Origin: Micromonospora gifhornensis
Lineage (GTDB): Bacteria > Actinomycetota > Actinomycetes > Mycobacteriales > Micromonosporaceae
Assembly (NCBI RefSeq): GCF_016863515.1
Contig: NZ_BOPA01000003.1
Span: forward strand, 156,025 to 220,024
Direction: 5' to 3'
DNA length: 64,000 bases
The translations under genes and the position numbers were made by a program. The notes beneath the pieces are model-generated. The model worked only from the letters and a program-made list of their open reading frames with translations, ran no database searches and was not told the origin of the DNA. Position 1 is the stretch's first letter. Every line of letters begins with the position of its first letter. Below are positions 30,182 to 38,737 of this stretch, piece after piece.

Positions 30182-30573
30182 TTAGGTAACGGGGCGATCC
30201 TCGCCGCCGCAACACTCGGAGGCATGGCCGCTCCACTGCTCAGCGGCGGATCGGGCGCGGTCGTGCAGGCCCAGAAGCCTGGTTCCGCCCAACCTTTGGC
30301 CAGATCCAGAACGGCTCAGGCTGGCGCTGCACCGGCCTGCGCGACACCGACCTGAAAGAGACCTGCGTCACGGGAAGCGGAGTTGTCATACATAGGGAGG
30401 CGTGCCTGGGGCCGGACAGCATCACCTACGTCCTCGTCTACGACCGGCACTACAACGAGATCATGGTCTTCGGGGACAAAGGGCGCGGCCGGCAAGTGGT
30501 CCGCCGCCCGCAGCCCAACTCGAAAATCGATCCGCACGTAGACACGCGGCAGCATCCCCGACACGGTCACTGA
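30182..30573 (+). pseudogene. Frameshifted secreted-protein gene
   Basis: One frame (about 30182-30280) reads like the end of a signal peptide (ILAAATLGGMAAPLLSGG). A second frame, from about 30293 to the stop at 30571, reads FRPTFGQIQNGSGWRC and on through a Cys-containing domain with YVLVYDRHYNEIMVFGDKG. Joining the two needs a shift near 30285-30292. I infer a small exported protein, now broken. No family recognised. Confidence 0.4.
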
Positions 30574-30597
30574 AAGCCGTCAGCCTGAAGGGGTAAC

Positions 30598-31053
30598 TCA
30601 CTCGGTGGCACGGCGCACCCTCGTCACTCGCTGGGGCTTACGGATGATGTCCTCGTCGCCCGGCTCGCGGGAAACCAGGTGGAAGCCCTCGGCGGTGTCC
30701 GGGTCGTAGTGGATCACCGCATTCCGCTCCTCCAGGTCACGGAGCAGTGCGTTGACCCGGTAGGTGTCGTCGCGGCTGAGCACCTTGCCGGCGCGACGCC
30801 GGGCCTCCTCGCGGAGCAGGAGCAGGAGGTAGTTGTACCGGTGCTCCGGCTTCACGCCCCATGGGATCAGCTCCTCGTCCCGGACCAGCCGGCTGGGGAG
30901 GCCGTTCACCTTGCGGAAGTAGCTCCAGCCGGACCCGCTGATGCGGATGCCGTACTTGCGCTCGTGCTCCGCAGTCATCCAGGCGTAGGTGCGGCCCTCC
31001 TTGATCCAACGGATCGCCTCATCTGCATTCTTAATCTTCGGCGACGGTGCCAC
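30598..31053 (-). CDS. Hypothetical protein, possible mobile-element cargo
   Basis: 151 residues from a GTG with GGAGGGG five bases upstream; an open frame continues further but has no start signal and odd composition. The basic, mostly helical protein contains GIRISGSGWSYFRKVNGLPSR, possibly a DNA-binding helix pair, and a helical RYNYLLLLLREEARRR segment. Proteins of this kind are familiar to me from integrated elements and phages of actinomycetes, but I cannot name the family. The region up to 31390 holds no other gene. Confidence 0.6.
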   Translation of the reverse strand: MAPSPKIKNADEAIRWIKEGRTYAWMTAEHERKYGIRISGSGWSYFRKVNGLPSRLVRDEELIPWGVKPEHRYNYLLLLLREEARRRAGKVLSRDDTYRVNALLRDLEERNAVIHYDPDTAEGFHLVSREPGDEDIIRKPQRVTRVRRATE

Positions 31054-31329
31054 TAACGCCCCTCCATCACGGGTCGCGGATGCTGCAACTTGGCCGCAAG
31101 TCTCGCGGCCCAACTCCAAATTGTCGCAACCCATGCAATAAGCAAGTGAAGCACATCTGCCTCGTCGTCTAAACGCAACCCGTCCGTGCCTGCTGCCCTC
31201 TCTATGTCCGATTTCCGCAGTGCAATCGAGAGGGCCGAACGGTCCAGTTAACCATTGAGCCATTCCGCGCAAGCGGGTGGTAGCAGTCGGTAGCTGTCTG
31301 GAATGCCGGGAAGGCGTGAGACGCGCCAG

Positions 31330-31470
31330 ATCAGGTCCGGTACGAAGAGAAGACGCAGAACCTCGATACGAAGTGGTCCTTCCGCAGATCAACTATCCAG
31401 CAGCAGTTTAACAAGGCCCACAACAGCCTGCGAGCCATCGGCGAACGCGGAAACTCCCTGCTCAAGACCG
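31330..31470 (+). pseudogene. Transposase C-terminal fragment A
   Basis: The frame reads FNKAHNSLRAIGERGNSLLKT, which resembles the conserved C-terminal end of DDE transposases of IS5-like elements (HKAHNRLRAxGERGNALLKT). It covers about 45 residues only and is abruptly joined to fragment B. Confidence 0.5.
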
Positions 31471-31755
31471 CACCCACGGCATTATCGACGTCCTGACCAG
31501 AGCCGACGTGATGACCTTCGCGGACAAGGGCCATCAAGGTGCCCCGAGCAGCGTGCGCACCCCGTTCAAGCGGCACCGCTTCCGGCCGAAGCTGTCACGC
31601 CGGCAGAAGGCCGTGAACCGGGCCCACGCGAAGATCCGCACCCGAGGCGAACGCGCGATCGCCACACTCAAGACCTGGAAATTCTGGTCAAGCTGCGCTG
31701 CTGCCCGCGCCGAGCAACCGCGATCGTGCAGGCCATGCTTGTCCTGCACCACGAG
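31471..31755 (+). pseudogene. IS5-type transposase fragment B
   Basis: Matches the C-terminal part of the intact transposase at 31936-32718 (ADKGHQGA, RPKLSRRQKAVNRAHAKIR) but on the opposite strand, with a frameshift near 31680. It is a remnant of an older, inverted copy. It ends exactly where the DUF5753 reading begins (after LVLHHE), so that insertion removed the 5' half of the regulator gene. Confidence 0.7.
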
Positions 31756-31926
31756 CCCGCAGTTGTGGTGTTGGACGAGATGGTGCTGCGGCGGGCCTGC
31801 GGTGGCCCGGAGGTGATGGCCGAGCAGGTCGCGCACCTGATCAGTTGCGCCGAGCATCCGCATATTCAGTTGCAGGTCGTCCCGCTGTCGGCTGGCATCT
31901 ACTCGGGACTGGCCGGGGCTTTCATT

Positions 31927-32842
31927 GAGCCCTTTTCATGCTGGGTAGCGGTTGGCTTCGACGTGGTGCAGGACGAGGATGGCCTGCACGATCGGGGTCG
32001 CTCGGCGTGGGTAGCAGCGCAGCTTGGTCACGATCTTGCAGGTCTTGAGGGTGGCGATCGCGCGTTCGCCCCGGGCGCGGATTTTTGCGTGGGCGCGGTT
32101 CACGGCCTTCTGCCGGCGTGACAGCTTCGGGCGGAAGCGGCGCCGCTTGAACGGGGTCTGCACGCTGCCGCGGGCTCCTTGGTAGCCCTTATCGGCGAAG
32201 GTCATCACCTCTGCGCTGGTCAACGCGTCGATGATACCGTGGGTTCGGGCTGCGGTCAGGTCATGGACCGAATCGGGCAGCGCTGGTGAAGCCCAGACGA
32301 GGCGGCCAGTGGCATCCGCAATGACCTGCACGTTAACGCCGTGGTGCTTGTGTTTCCCGGAGTAGTACGGCTTCTGGTCGGCGACCCGGTCGATCGGTAT
32401 CAGGGTGCCGTCCAGGATCGCGTACGCCAGTCGGCGGATCCGTTGCATGGCGGCGGCCAGGTCATCGGCGGCCGTCGCGAGCAGGGTGATCGCTTCTTGT
32501 ACGTAGCGCCAGGCGGTGGCGACGCCGATCTGGAAGCCGGCCGCGAGGCGGGTGTAGGTGTCGCCGTTGCGCAGGTGGGCGAGGGCGAGCAGCGCCTGCC
32601 GGCCGGGTTCGAGGCGTCGCCATCGGGATCGGCGCTGCTTGCGGTGGCCGCGGATGCGTTCGGCGAGGTGGTTCAAGGTGCGGCTGGACAACGGAATCGT
32701 GGCGGGGTAGGACAGCATGGCGAGGCTCCCGGTCGGGGCTTCGAGTCTTGGTCGACAGCTGTCCTACCTGGAGCCTCGCACCCATCGATCACCGGGCCTG
32801 CCACACCCGTCCTGACCTGCAAGATCAGCTTGGAAAAGGCTC
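31927..32842 (-). mobile_element. Intact IS5-family insertion sequence
   Basis: 916 bases bounded by imperfect inverted repeats (left GAGCCCTTTTCATGCTG, right, inverted, GAGCCTTTTCCAAGCTG; 14 of 17 match) and flanked by a 3-base direct repeat ATT at 31924-31926 and 32843-32845. Short target duplications fit IS5-family subgroups. It holds one transposase gene. It splits the DUF5753 gene. Confidence 0.85.
31936..32718 (-). CDS. IS5-family transposase (DDE_Tnp_4 type)
   Basis: 260 residues: an N-terminal helical DNA-binding part with an HTH (DTYTRLAAGFQIGVATAWRYV), then the DDE nuclease with Asp in LDGTLIPID, Asp in ALPDSVHDL and the acidic residue of RGERAIATLK. Length is normal and no frame break is seen, so the element may still be active. 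The ATG at 32718 lies 125 bases inside the right end. Confidence 0.88.
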   Translation of the reverse strand: MLSYPATIPLSSRTLNHLAERIRGHRKQRRSRWRRLEPGRQALLALAHLRNGDTYTRLAAGFQIGVATAWRYVQEAITLLATAADDLAAAMQRIRRLAYAILDGTLIPIDRVADQKPYYSGKHKHHGVNVQVIADATGRLVWASPALPDSVHDLTAARTHGIIDALTSAEVMTFADKGYQGARGSVQTPFKRRRFRPKLSRRQKAVNRAHAKIRARGERAIATLKTCKIVTKLRCYPRRATPIVQAILVLHHVEANRYPA

Positions 32843-33018
32843 ATTCTGGCCGATCTGCCTGACGGAGCCCGTGCGGCCTGCGTGGACCATCAGCTTGAAT
32901 CGCAGACCACTGGGCAGCCGGATCCGATAGCGCGCGTCGGCCTGGAATGGGACGCGGTCCGGGGCGAAGCGCTCCCGTTGGGTCAGACGCTCGACATGCT
33001 CAAGGAGGCGGCGAAGAC

Positions 33019-33213
33019 ATGGACAACCTGATCGGCGCGCGGTGGCGTACCTCGTCGCGCTCCTCCACCAACGGCGGAGTCTGCGTCGAGGTGGCCGACA
33101 ACCTGCCCGGTGTGGTCGGCGTACGCGATTCGAAGGATCCGACCGGCCCGGCGCTGAGCTTCACCCCGACCGCCTGGCGGGCCTTCCTCACCCAGTTCCC
33201 CACGCGGCCCTGA
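33019..33213 (+). CDS. DUF397 domain protein
   Basis: 64 residues with the DUF397 hallmarks: WRTSSRSSTNGGVCVEVAD, then VGVRDSKDP and a closing FTPTAWRAFL. DUF397 proteins are encoded directly after DUF5753/XRE regulators in streptomycetes and relatives and act as their partner, studied as Scr2 of the Scr1/Scr2 toxin-antitoxin-like pair. Here the partner gene is broken, so this gene is an orphan. The ATG overlaps the regulator's stop, so its translation may have depended on the lost upstream reading. Confidence 0.9.
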   Translation: MDNLIGARWRTSSRSSTNGGVCVEVADNLPGVVGVRDSKDPTGPALSFTPTAWRAFLTQFPTRP

Positions 33214-33319
33214 CCCGCGCGTCCCTGACCGCGCCTCGGTTGGCCGCGCGTCGCTGATCGCGCGGCCCTGACCCGCGCGCCCTCGGCCCATCGGCGGCGC
33301 TGATACCGACCGAAACAGG

Positions 33320-33350
33320 TGTCGCCCCGGCCTTGACGGCCGGGGCGACA
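33320..33350. terminator. Bidirectional hairpin terminator
   Basis: A perfect 13-base-pair stem (TGTCGCCCCGGCC) with a five-base loop between the DUF397 gene and the convergent carboxypeptidase gene. Confidence 0.85.
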
Positions 33351-33365
33351 GTGTTGCTACTCGGT

Positions 33366-34562
33366 TCAGTTACGCGGGACGTTGATCCGCTCGGGGATGA
33401 GCTCGTACCGCTCGGGGTCGATGGTGTCCAGGGTCCCGTCGGTGATCGCGTTGAAGATCCCGAAGAGGCCGTCCTCGACCTGCTTGGTCAGCATTCCGTG
33501 CTGCTTCTGGCCCCAGGACTGGGTCTGCCCACGGGTCTCGAACAGGATGGTGGCGCTACCCCGCAGGGCGAACGACCCAAGCGCGGTGCCCGGCAGGTTG
33601 GTGTTCTGCGGGTAGAGGGTCACCTTGCTCTGCGGCGAGTTGCCGGACTGCAGGGCGTCGTACACGGCGACGTTCACTCGGCGCGAGGCGTCGTAGTTGA
33701 ACTTGGGCCAGTTGCCGTGCTGGGCGGGGTTGTCGATGAAGCGCCCGGAGATGGAGAGGGTGGTGTAGTCGTCCATTCCCTCACCGGTGTAGCAGGCGGC
33801 CTGGTTGTGCAGGTCGGCGAAGATGTCGACGGTGCCGAACTCCTGCTCCAGTGCGCGGTACACGTCCCGCGCGGTCTGCGCCTCGGGGGTGATGTACCAG
33901 CCGGTGGAGGCGCTGTTGCCCGGGAAGTGGGCGGCCTGCGGAACGTAGTCGAGGTTGGGGTTGAAGTCGCGGTTCACGTCGAACCCGCCGACCCGGGTGT
34001 TGTAGTTCCACGCCGTCCGGGCGTCGGCGAGCTGCGGGAAGTCGGCGACGACGTCGCTCCAGGTGCGCTGGTTCTGCCGAATGTCCGCCTCGCTGCCATC
34101 GGGGTTGAGCTTCGGGATGGCGACGATGGTGACGGCCTTGCGGATCTCCTCGGACCGCTTCGAGTTGTTGCCCAGGGTGCGCAGGGCGTCGAGGACGGCG
34201 GCGGTGCCGTGCATCTCGTTGCCGTGGATCTGGCTCTGCACCAGCACCACGGTGTCGCCCTCGCCGACCCGGGCCGTCCAGATCTCGCGGCCCTGGTTCG
34301 AGTAGCCGGCGACGTCGACCTGGACCTTGCCCTTGCTGGTGTGCTCGATCTGCTGGAGGCTGCGGCGCAGTTCCTCGTGGCTGATGAAGCCCTGGACCGA
34401 CTTGCCGCCGGTCTCGTTTCCGCAGTGCGATTCGAGCGGTTGGGCGGCGGCCGGAGCGGTAATCGAAACCGCCATTCCGGGAAGGCCGATGAGCAGCGCG
34501 GCGGCGACTGCGACGTGACGCTTTACCCGACTTGGTGACGCTGACGGAACAGCTTTACGCAT
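33366..34562 (-). CDS. Secreted M14 zinc carboxypeptidase
   Basis: 398 residues with a signal peptide (about 1-41, ending APAAAQ). The metallopeptidase has zinc ligands His113 and Glu116 in HGNEMHG, the substrate-binding DVNRDF segment, a third ligand His in FADLHNQ near 250, and the catalytic Glu of ILFETRG near 355. This is the M14 layout; the family removes C-terminal residues or cuts peptidoglycan-like peptides. ATG with GGAGGAC five bases upstream. Probably works with the secreted subtilase. Confidence 0.92.
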   Translation of the reverse strand: MRKAVPSASPSRVKRHVAVAAALLIGLPGMAVSITAPAAAQPLESHCGNETGGKSVQGFISHEELRRSLQQIEHTSKGKVQVDVAGYSNQGREIWTARVGEGDTVVLVQSQIHGNEMHGTAAVLDALRTLGNNSKRSEEIRKAVTIVAIPKLNPDGSEADIRQNQRTWSDVVADFPQLADARTAWNYNTRVGGFDVNRDFNPNLDYVPQAAHFPGNSASTGWYITPEAQTARDVYRALEQEFGTVDIFADLHNQAACYTGEGMDDYTTLSISGRFIDNPAQHGNWPKFNYDASRRVNVAVYDALQSGNSPQSKVTLYPQNTNLPGTALGSFALRGSATILFETRGQTQSWGQKQHGMLTKQVEDGLFGIFNAITDGTLDTIDPERYELIPERINVPRN

Positions 34563-35078
34563 GGATAGTCCTCCACAGTGATCGGGTCGATCTAGCTCGC
34601 CACTTAAGCACAGGTAAGGGCAGCTAGCAATGGGTAAACGTGGATCGGTGACCGGTCCCGGAGGGCCAATCTCAAGCTTTCCTCAATTGTCGCCGAGAAC
34701 TGCTGACAGCCATCGCTGATCTGTCTACGGTGCCACCTTCGATATCCGTCCGGACCTCGATTTCAATGGTGTTCAACACAGTCAGGTTCGACGATTGTAG
34801 AAGATGTCAGGCGCGGATCCACGCAATTGTTCGACATTCGTATCGGTGGACCGGCCGGCATCCATTCCTTGGCTTGTCTGCGGCAGGCCGGGCTCGGAGG
34901 GGCGGCAACCTCGGCGCTGCCGGTCACGCCGGCGGGCGGGTCAAGGGCCTGGCGCCGTCGGGCGGTCGCTGGTCGGGCGGGGTTGCGGAGCGGGGGGTGA
35001 CGCGGTACGCCATGCTTGCGCAGATCGCCGATGGTTCCGGGTGCCCCGCCCGGCGGCGTCCTGAGAGTCGAGGATGGA
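34563..35078. other. 516-base intergenic region upstream of terC
   Basis: Holds the divergent start signals of the carboxypeptidase and terC genes. The left 280 bases are clearly less GC-rich than the window (34600-34850), the right part is GC-rich with several short inverted repeats (34890-35040). No gene seen. I checked for the yybP-ykoY manganese riboswitch often found before terC; its GGGGAGUAG and GUGAGACC cores are not present. Confidence 0.5.
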
Positions 35079-35885
35079 ATGGAATTCTTGACCAGTCCCG
35101 AGCTGTGGATCGCGTTCGCGACCCTGCTCCTGCTGGAGATCGTGCTGGGCATCGACAACGTCGTGTTCATCTCGATCCTGTCCGGTCGGCTACCCGAACA
35201 TCAACAGGCCCGAGCCCGTACGATCGGCATCTCCCTGGCCCTGATCACCCGGCTGCTGCTGCTCGCCTCGCTGTCCTGGATCATCGGGTTGACCGCGCCG
35301 CTGTTCACCGTGTTCGGGCAGGAGATCTCCGGGCGGGATCTGATATTGCTGCTCGGTGGCTTGTTCCTGGTGGGCAAGGCGACGTACGAGATCCATGAGC
35401 ACCTGGAGGGCTCCGACCACGGCCGGTCGAAGAAGAAGGTCGTGTCCTTCGGCGCGGTGATCGCGCAGATCCTGGTGCTGGACGTGGTCTTCTCGCTGGA
35501 CTCGGTGATCACTGCGGTCGGCATGGTCGACGAGTTGGCGATCATGGTCGCCGCCGTGGTGATCGCGATGATCATCATGCTGGTTTCCGCCGCGGCGGTC
35601 AGCAACTTCGTCAACCAGCACCCGACGGTGAAGATGCTGGCCCTGTCGTTCCTGCTGATCATCGGTGCGAGCCTGATCGCGGAGAGCTTCGACCAGCACA
35701 TCCCGAAGGGCTACGTGTACGGGCCGATCGCCTTCTCCATCTTCGTGGAGTTCCTCAACCTGCGGGTACGGGCGCGGCAGCGCCGCGAGCAGGAGGCGAA
35801 GCCGGTGCAGTTGCACCCGACGTACGTCAAGAACAGCCCGGCGCGGCCCGACCCCGAGCCGGAGGTGACCACCACCGCCAGCTGA
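35079..35885 (+). CDS. TerC-family membrane protein
   Basis: 268 residues with seven likely membrane segments. The TerC signature EIVLGIDNVVFISIL near 20-34 and the second acidic motif DVVFSLDSVITAVGM near 140 carry the metal-binding Asp residues. TerC proteins export manganese or load metal onto exported enzymes; older annotation links them to tellurium resistance. The start is the ATG after GAGGATGGA; an in-frame start at 35016 is less likely. A perfect terminator follows. Confidence 0.92.
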   Translation: MEFLTSPELWIAFATLLLLEIVLGIDNVVFISILSGRLPEHQQARARTIGISLALITRLLLLASLSWIIGLTAPLFTVFGQEISGRDLILLLGGLFLVGKATYEIHEHLEGSDHGRSKKKVVSFGAVIAQILVLDVVFSLDSVITAVGMVDELAIMVAAVVIAMIIMLVSAAAVSNFVNQHPTVKMLALSFLLIIGASLIAESFDQHIPKGYVYGPIAFSIFVEFLNLRVRARQRREQEAKPVQLHPTYVKNSPARPDPEPEVTTTAS

Positions 35886-35903
35886 GCCTGCCCCGCGACC
35901 CTG

Positions 35904-35935
35904 CGCCGCCCGTACCCCGATGGGTACGGGCGGCG
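35904..35935 (+). terminator. Hairpin terminator of terC
   Basis: A perfect 14-base-pair stem (CGCCGCCCGTACCC) with a CGAT tetraloop, 18 bases after the stop codon. Confidence 0.88.
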
Positions 35936-36110
35936 TCTGTCGTGTGTGGACCTTCAGCCTCCCGGATGCCTGGTGAGGGCTGGGCTACCCGGGCGTAACT
36001 TTTCATTGACGTTTCTGGATTGTGACGGGATCATCATTGCACGGTCGATCGGACACACCCCCCACCCTTGCCCCGGCAACCCCGGGGTTCTCCCCATGGG
36101 AGGTGCAGCG

Positions 36111-37049
36111 ATGCTGCTCCGAAAGGCTGTCCCCGTCCTCGCGCTGACCCTCGCCGCCGTCCTGTCGGCGCCCCCCGCCTCGGCCGCCGCAACCTCGGAC
36201 GCTGCGGTCGCTGCCGAAGCGCCGGCCACCACCGCTGCCGTCACCTCCGGCCCATCGGCGGCCGCCAAAACGCCGGCCAGGACCGTCGCCGCTGAAGCGC
36301 CAGCCACCACCACTGACGGACCGGCCGTCACCACGGCCGCCGATGCGTCGGTCGCCGGCGCGGCCGGTGACGGGCTCGGTGCCCTCGCCAATGCCAACCC
36401 GGTGATCGTGGTTGGTGGGCTCAGCGGCATCGCCGCGGTCTACCAGCCGCTGGCTGCCCGGCTGCGCGCCGACGGCTACCGGGTCTGGGTCTACGAGCTG
36501 CCCAATCTCGGGCTCGGCGACATCGCCGCCTCCGCCGGCAGCCTGCGCACCTTCGTCGGAAAGGTCCGAACCAGCACCGGCGCGGCCAAGATCGACCTGG
36601 TCGCCCACTCCGAGGGTGGCCTGGTCAGCCGGTACTACATCAAGAACCTGGGCGGCGGCGACATCGTCGGTCGTTACGTCAGCCTCGGCACCCCCCAGTA
36701 CGGCACCTACGTCGCCAACATGCTGGCGTTCCTCGGCCTGGGCAGTTGCGCCGGAATCGTCGCCTGCCAGCAGATGACCATCGGTTCGTCGTTCCTCGCC
36801 GCGCTCAACGCGGGTGACGACACTCCCGGCCCGGTCCGCTGGACCACCGTACGCACCTGGCAGGACGAACTCGTCCGCCCGGTCGACAACGCCACGCTGG
36901 CCGACGGCGCGACGAACGTCCTGATCCAGGCCAAGTGCCCACTACGCGTGGTAGGTCACCTGGCCCTGGTCGTGGACGGCACCACGTACTCGATCATCCG
37001 CCAAGCCCTCCGCGACCACCCCATCAACCCCTCCTGCCTAGCCCTCTAA
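36111..37049 (+). CDS. Secreted lipase/esterase, alpha/beta hydrolase
   Basis: 312 residues. Signal peptide 1-26 (LALTLAAVLSAPPASAA). Residues 27-90 are an Ala/Thr/Pro-rich linker with the repeated element AEAPATT. The alpha/beta-hydrolase domain follows: VVGGLSG as the oxyanion region near 100-106 and the nucleophile elbow AHSEGG with Ser167. It resembles the class 2 lipases (LipA/EstA type) that act on triacylglycerols. ATG with GGGAGG eight bases upstream. It ends in a C-rich tract before a palindromic element. Confidence 0.88.
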   Translation: MLLRKAVPVLALTLAAVLSAPPASAAATSDAAVAAEAPATTAAVTSGPSAAAKTPARTVAAEAPATTTDGPAVTTAADASVAGAAGDGLGALANANPVIVVGGLSGIAAVYQPLAARLRADGYRVWVYELPNLGLGDIAASAGSLRTFVGKVRTSTGAAKIDLVAHSEGGLVSRYYIKNLGGGDIVGRYVSLGTPQYGTYVANMLAFLGLGSCAGIVACQQMTIGSSFLAALNAGDDTPGPVRWTTVRTWQDELVRPVDNATLADGATNVLIQAKCPLRVVGHLALVVDGTTYSIIRQALRDHPINPSCLAL

Positions 37050-37154
37050 CCCTCCCTCCCCCACCCCACCCTCCCCACCCCACCCCACCCCACCCACCCC
37101 ACCCTCCCCACCCCACGCGCCGCATCGCGCCGCTCGCACCCCCCGTCGCCGCGC

Positions 37155-37225
37155 CGATCTTGCACTTTCCGACGGGACATAACGGGGCATAGGGGCGCAT
37201 TAAGGCGACCAAGAGTGCAAGATCG
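37155..37225. repeat. GATC-bordered palindromic element, copy 5
   Basis: Left arm CGATCTTGCACTTT and right arm AGAGTGCAAGATCG pair over 12 of 13 outer bases. It is flanked by a C-rich tract (37050-37125) and a matching G-rich tract (37226-37285), so the whole 235-base interval is a large imperfect palindrome between the convergent lipase and aldo/keto reductase genes. The G-runs could form G-quadruplexes. Confidence 0.75.
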
Positions 37226-37286
37226 CGGAGGGGTGGGGGTGGGGGTGGGGGCTGGGGGTGGGGTGGGGGTGGGGGTGGGGAGGGGG

Positions 37287-38159
37287 TCAGGTGGCGGTGG
37301 AGAGGGTTTTGTATTCGGTGTCGGTCAGGGTTACCTGGGCGGCGGCGACGTTCTCCTCCAGGTGGGCCACCGAGGAGGTGCCGGGGATGGGGAGCATGAC
37401 GGGGGAGCGGCGCAGCAGCCAGGCCAGGGCGAGCTGGGCGGGGGTGGCGCCGTGCTCGGTGGAGATCGCGTCCAGCGGGCCGCCGGGGCGGGCCAGTTCG
37501 CCGGTGGCGATCGGGTACCACGGGATGAAGGCGATGTCGTTGCCCTCGCAGTAGGTCACGACGTCCTCGGCCTTGCGGTTGACCAGGTTGTAGAGGTTCT
37601 GCACGGAGGCGATCGGCGCGATCTGGCGGGCCGCCTCGATCTGCTCGACGGTCACCTCGGACAGGCCGATGTGCCGGATCTTGCCCTCCTCCTTGAGCAG
37701 CAGCAGCTCACCGATCTGGTCGGCCAGCGGCACCTTCGCATCGATGCGGTGCAGCTGGTAGAGCCCGATGCTCTCCAGGCCCAGGTGGCGCAGGCTCAGC
37801 TCGCACTGCTGACGCAGATACTCCGGCCGACCGAGGGGACGCCAGTCACCCGGGCCGCTGCGCGACAGGCCGGCCTTCGTCGCAATGACCAGATCATCGG
37901 CGTACGGGTGCAGCGCCTCCCTGATCAGCAGCTCCGAGACGAACGGCCCGTACGAGTCGGCGGTGTCGATGAACGTCACGCCCAGCTCGTACGCCCGGCG
38001 CAGCACCCGTACCGCCTCGGCCGGGTCCTTCGGGTCGCCCCAGACGCCCGGGCCGGTGATCTGCATTGCCCCGTACCCGAGCCGGTCGACGGTCAGGTCA
38101 CCGCCGATCCGGTAGGTGCCGGAGGCCTTGGCGGGTCGAGTGTCAGCATTGCTCACCAT
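37287..38159 (-). CDS. Aldo/keto reductase
   Basis: 290 residues, NADPH-dependent TIM-barrel oxidoreductase. The catalytic tetrad is visible: Asp65 and Tyr70 in FIDTADSYG, Lys95 in VIATKAG and His137 in LYQLHRID. The C-terminal [16 protein letters not shown] binds the NADPH phosphate. Substrate unknown. The start is the ATG at 38159, or the next GTG; longer frames upstream have no start signal. The gene opens just inside the G-rich arm of the repeat. Confidence 0.92.
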   Translation of the reverse strand: MVSNADTRPAKASGTYRIGGDLTVDRLGYGAMQITGPGVWGDPKDPAEAVRVLRRAYELGVTFIDTADSYGPFVSELLIREALHPYADDLVIATKAGLSRSGPGDWRPLGRPEYLRQQCELSLRHLGLESIGLYQLHRIDAKVPLADQIGELLLLKEEGKIRHIGLSEVTVEQIEAARQIAPIASVQNLYNLVNRKAEDVVTYCEGNDIAFIPWYPIATGELARPGGPLDAISTEHGATPAQLALAWLLRRSPVMLPIPGTSSVAHLEENVAAAQVTLTDTEYKTLSTAT

Positions 38160-38368
38160 GTCATTCCCATCGCGTCGATCGTCCTCGTCGGCCAATCTAG
38201 CCGTCATCACGGCTCCCCGCTCCGATCGCGACACCATCGCGGTACGCCCCGGATCTGCTGAGCGCCCGGTGCGACCTGCCGGTTCATGCAAGGCTGGACG
38301 GTACCGCCGCGTGTGCCGCCGTCGGGCGCAGACGGGCCGCGAAAGGGCGGGCCGCGAAAGGGAGCGTC

Positions 38369-38737
38369 ATGACCGCAGAGCCGAACCTCGACTTCGCGCT
38401 TGACACGTACGAGTGCATCGTGCTTTATCCCGGCACGGCCGGACGGGCGCTGCCCCCCGAGACCATCCAGCGGTTGCAGGCCGAGCACGCCGAACACATG
38501 CAGGCGCTCCAGCGGCGGGGCATCATCCTGGTGGTCGGAGCGGTCGACGGCAACGAAGCCCGGGAGCCGGACCCGCCGCTGGGCTTCGGTCTGGCCCGCA
38601 CCGGCTCGGTCGACGACGTGCGCAGCGTGATGGAGGCCGACCCGGCGGTGCAGGCCGGGCTCTACCGGGTGGACGTGATGACCTTCCTCTGTCCGGCCGG
38701 TTCGCTCGAGTTTCCGCTGGTCAAGACGGAAAGCTGA
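38369..38737 (+). CDS. YCII-related domain protein
   Basis: 122 residues with the dimeric alpha/beta ferredoxin-like YCII fold: an early strand YECIVLYPG, the HAEHMQAL helix, a central VVGAVDG strand and the DPAVQAGLYRVDVMTF end, where the Asp-Pro pair is typical. The catalytic role is unclear for most family members. ATG with AAAGGGAG five bases upstream. It is divergent from the aldo/keto reductase. Confidence 0.85.
   Translation: MTAEPNLDFALDTYECIVLYPGTAGRALPPETIQRLQAEHAEHMQALQRRGIILVVGAVDGNEAREPDPPLGFGLARTGSVDDVRSVMEADPAVQAGLYRVDVMTFLCPAGSLEFPLVKTES

Larger units (their letters stand above)
31756..33031 (+). pseudogene. DUF5753 regulator gene, truncated and split by an IS
   Basis: The readable part begins VVLDEMVLRRACGGPEVM and continues to GLAGAFI at 31926. 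It resumes after the IS at 32843 with ILADLPDGARAACVDHQLES and runs to the TGA at 33029. Taking out 31927-32842 and one ATT copy restores GAF-ILADLPDG in frame. DUF5753 is the ligand-like domain of XRE regulators that pair with DUF397 proteins (Scr1/Scr2-type). The N-terminal HTH is gone, lost to fragment B. The end overlaps DUF397 by 13 bases. Confidence 0.85.

Noticed and set aside
33333..34538. 401-codon plus-strand frame opposite the carboxypeptidase
   Set aside because: Shadow frame; the minus strand carries clear M14 motifs and a signal peptide.
34880..35078. yybP-ykoY manganese riboswitch before terC
   Set aside because: The conserved GGGGAGUAG and GUGAGACC cores are not found.
34730..35398. 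222-codon plus-strand frame in the terC upstream region
   Set aside because: It overlaps terC in another frame and has no start signal or domain.
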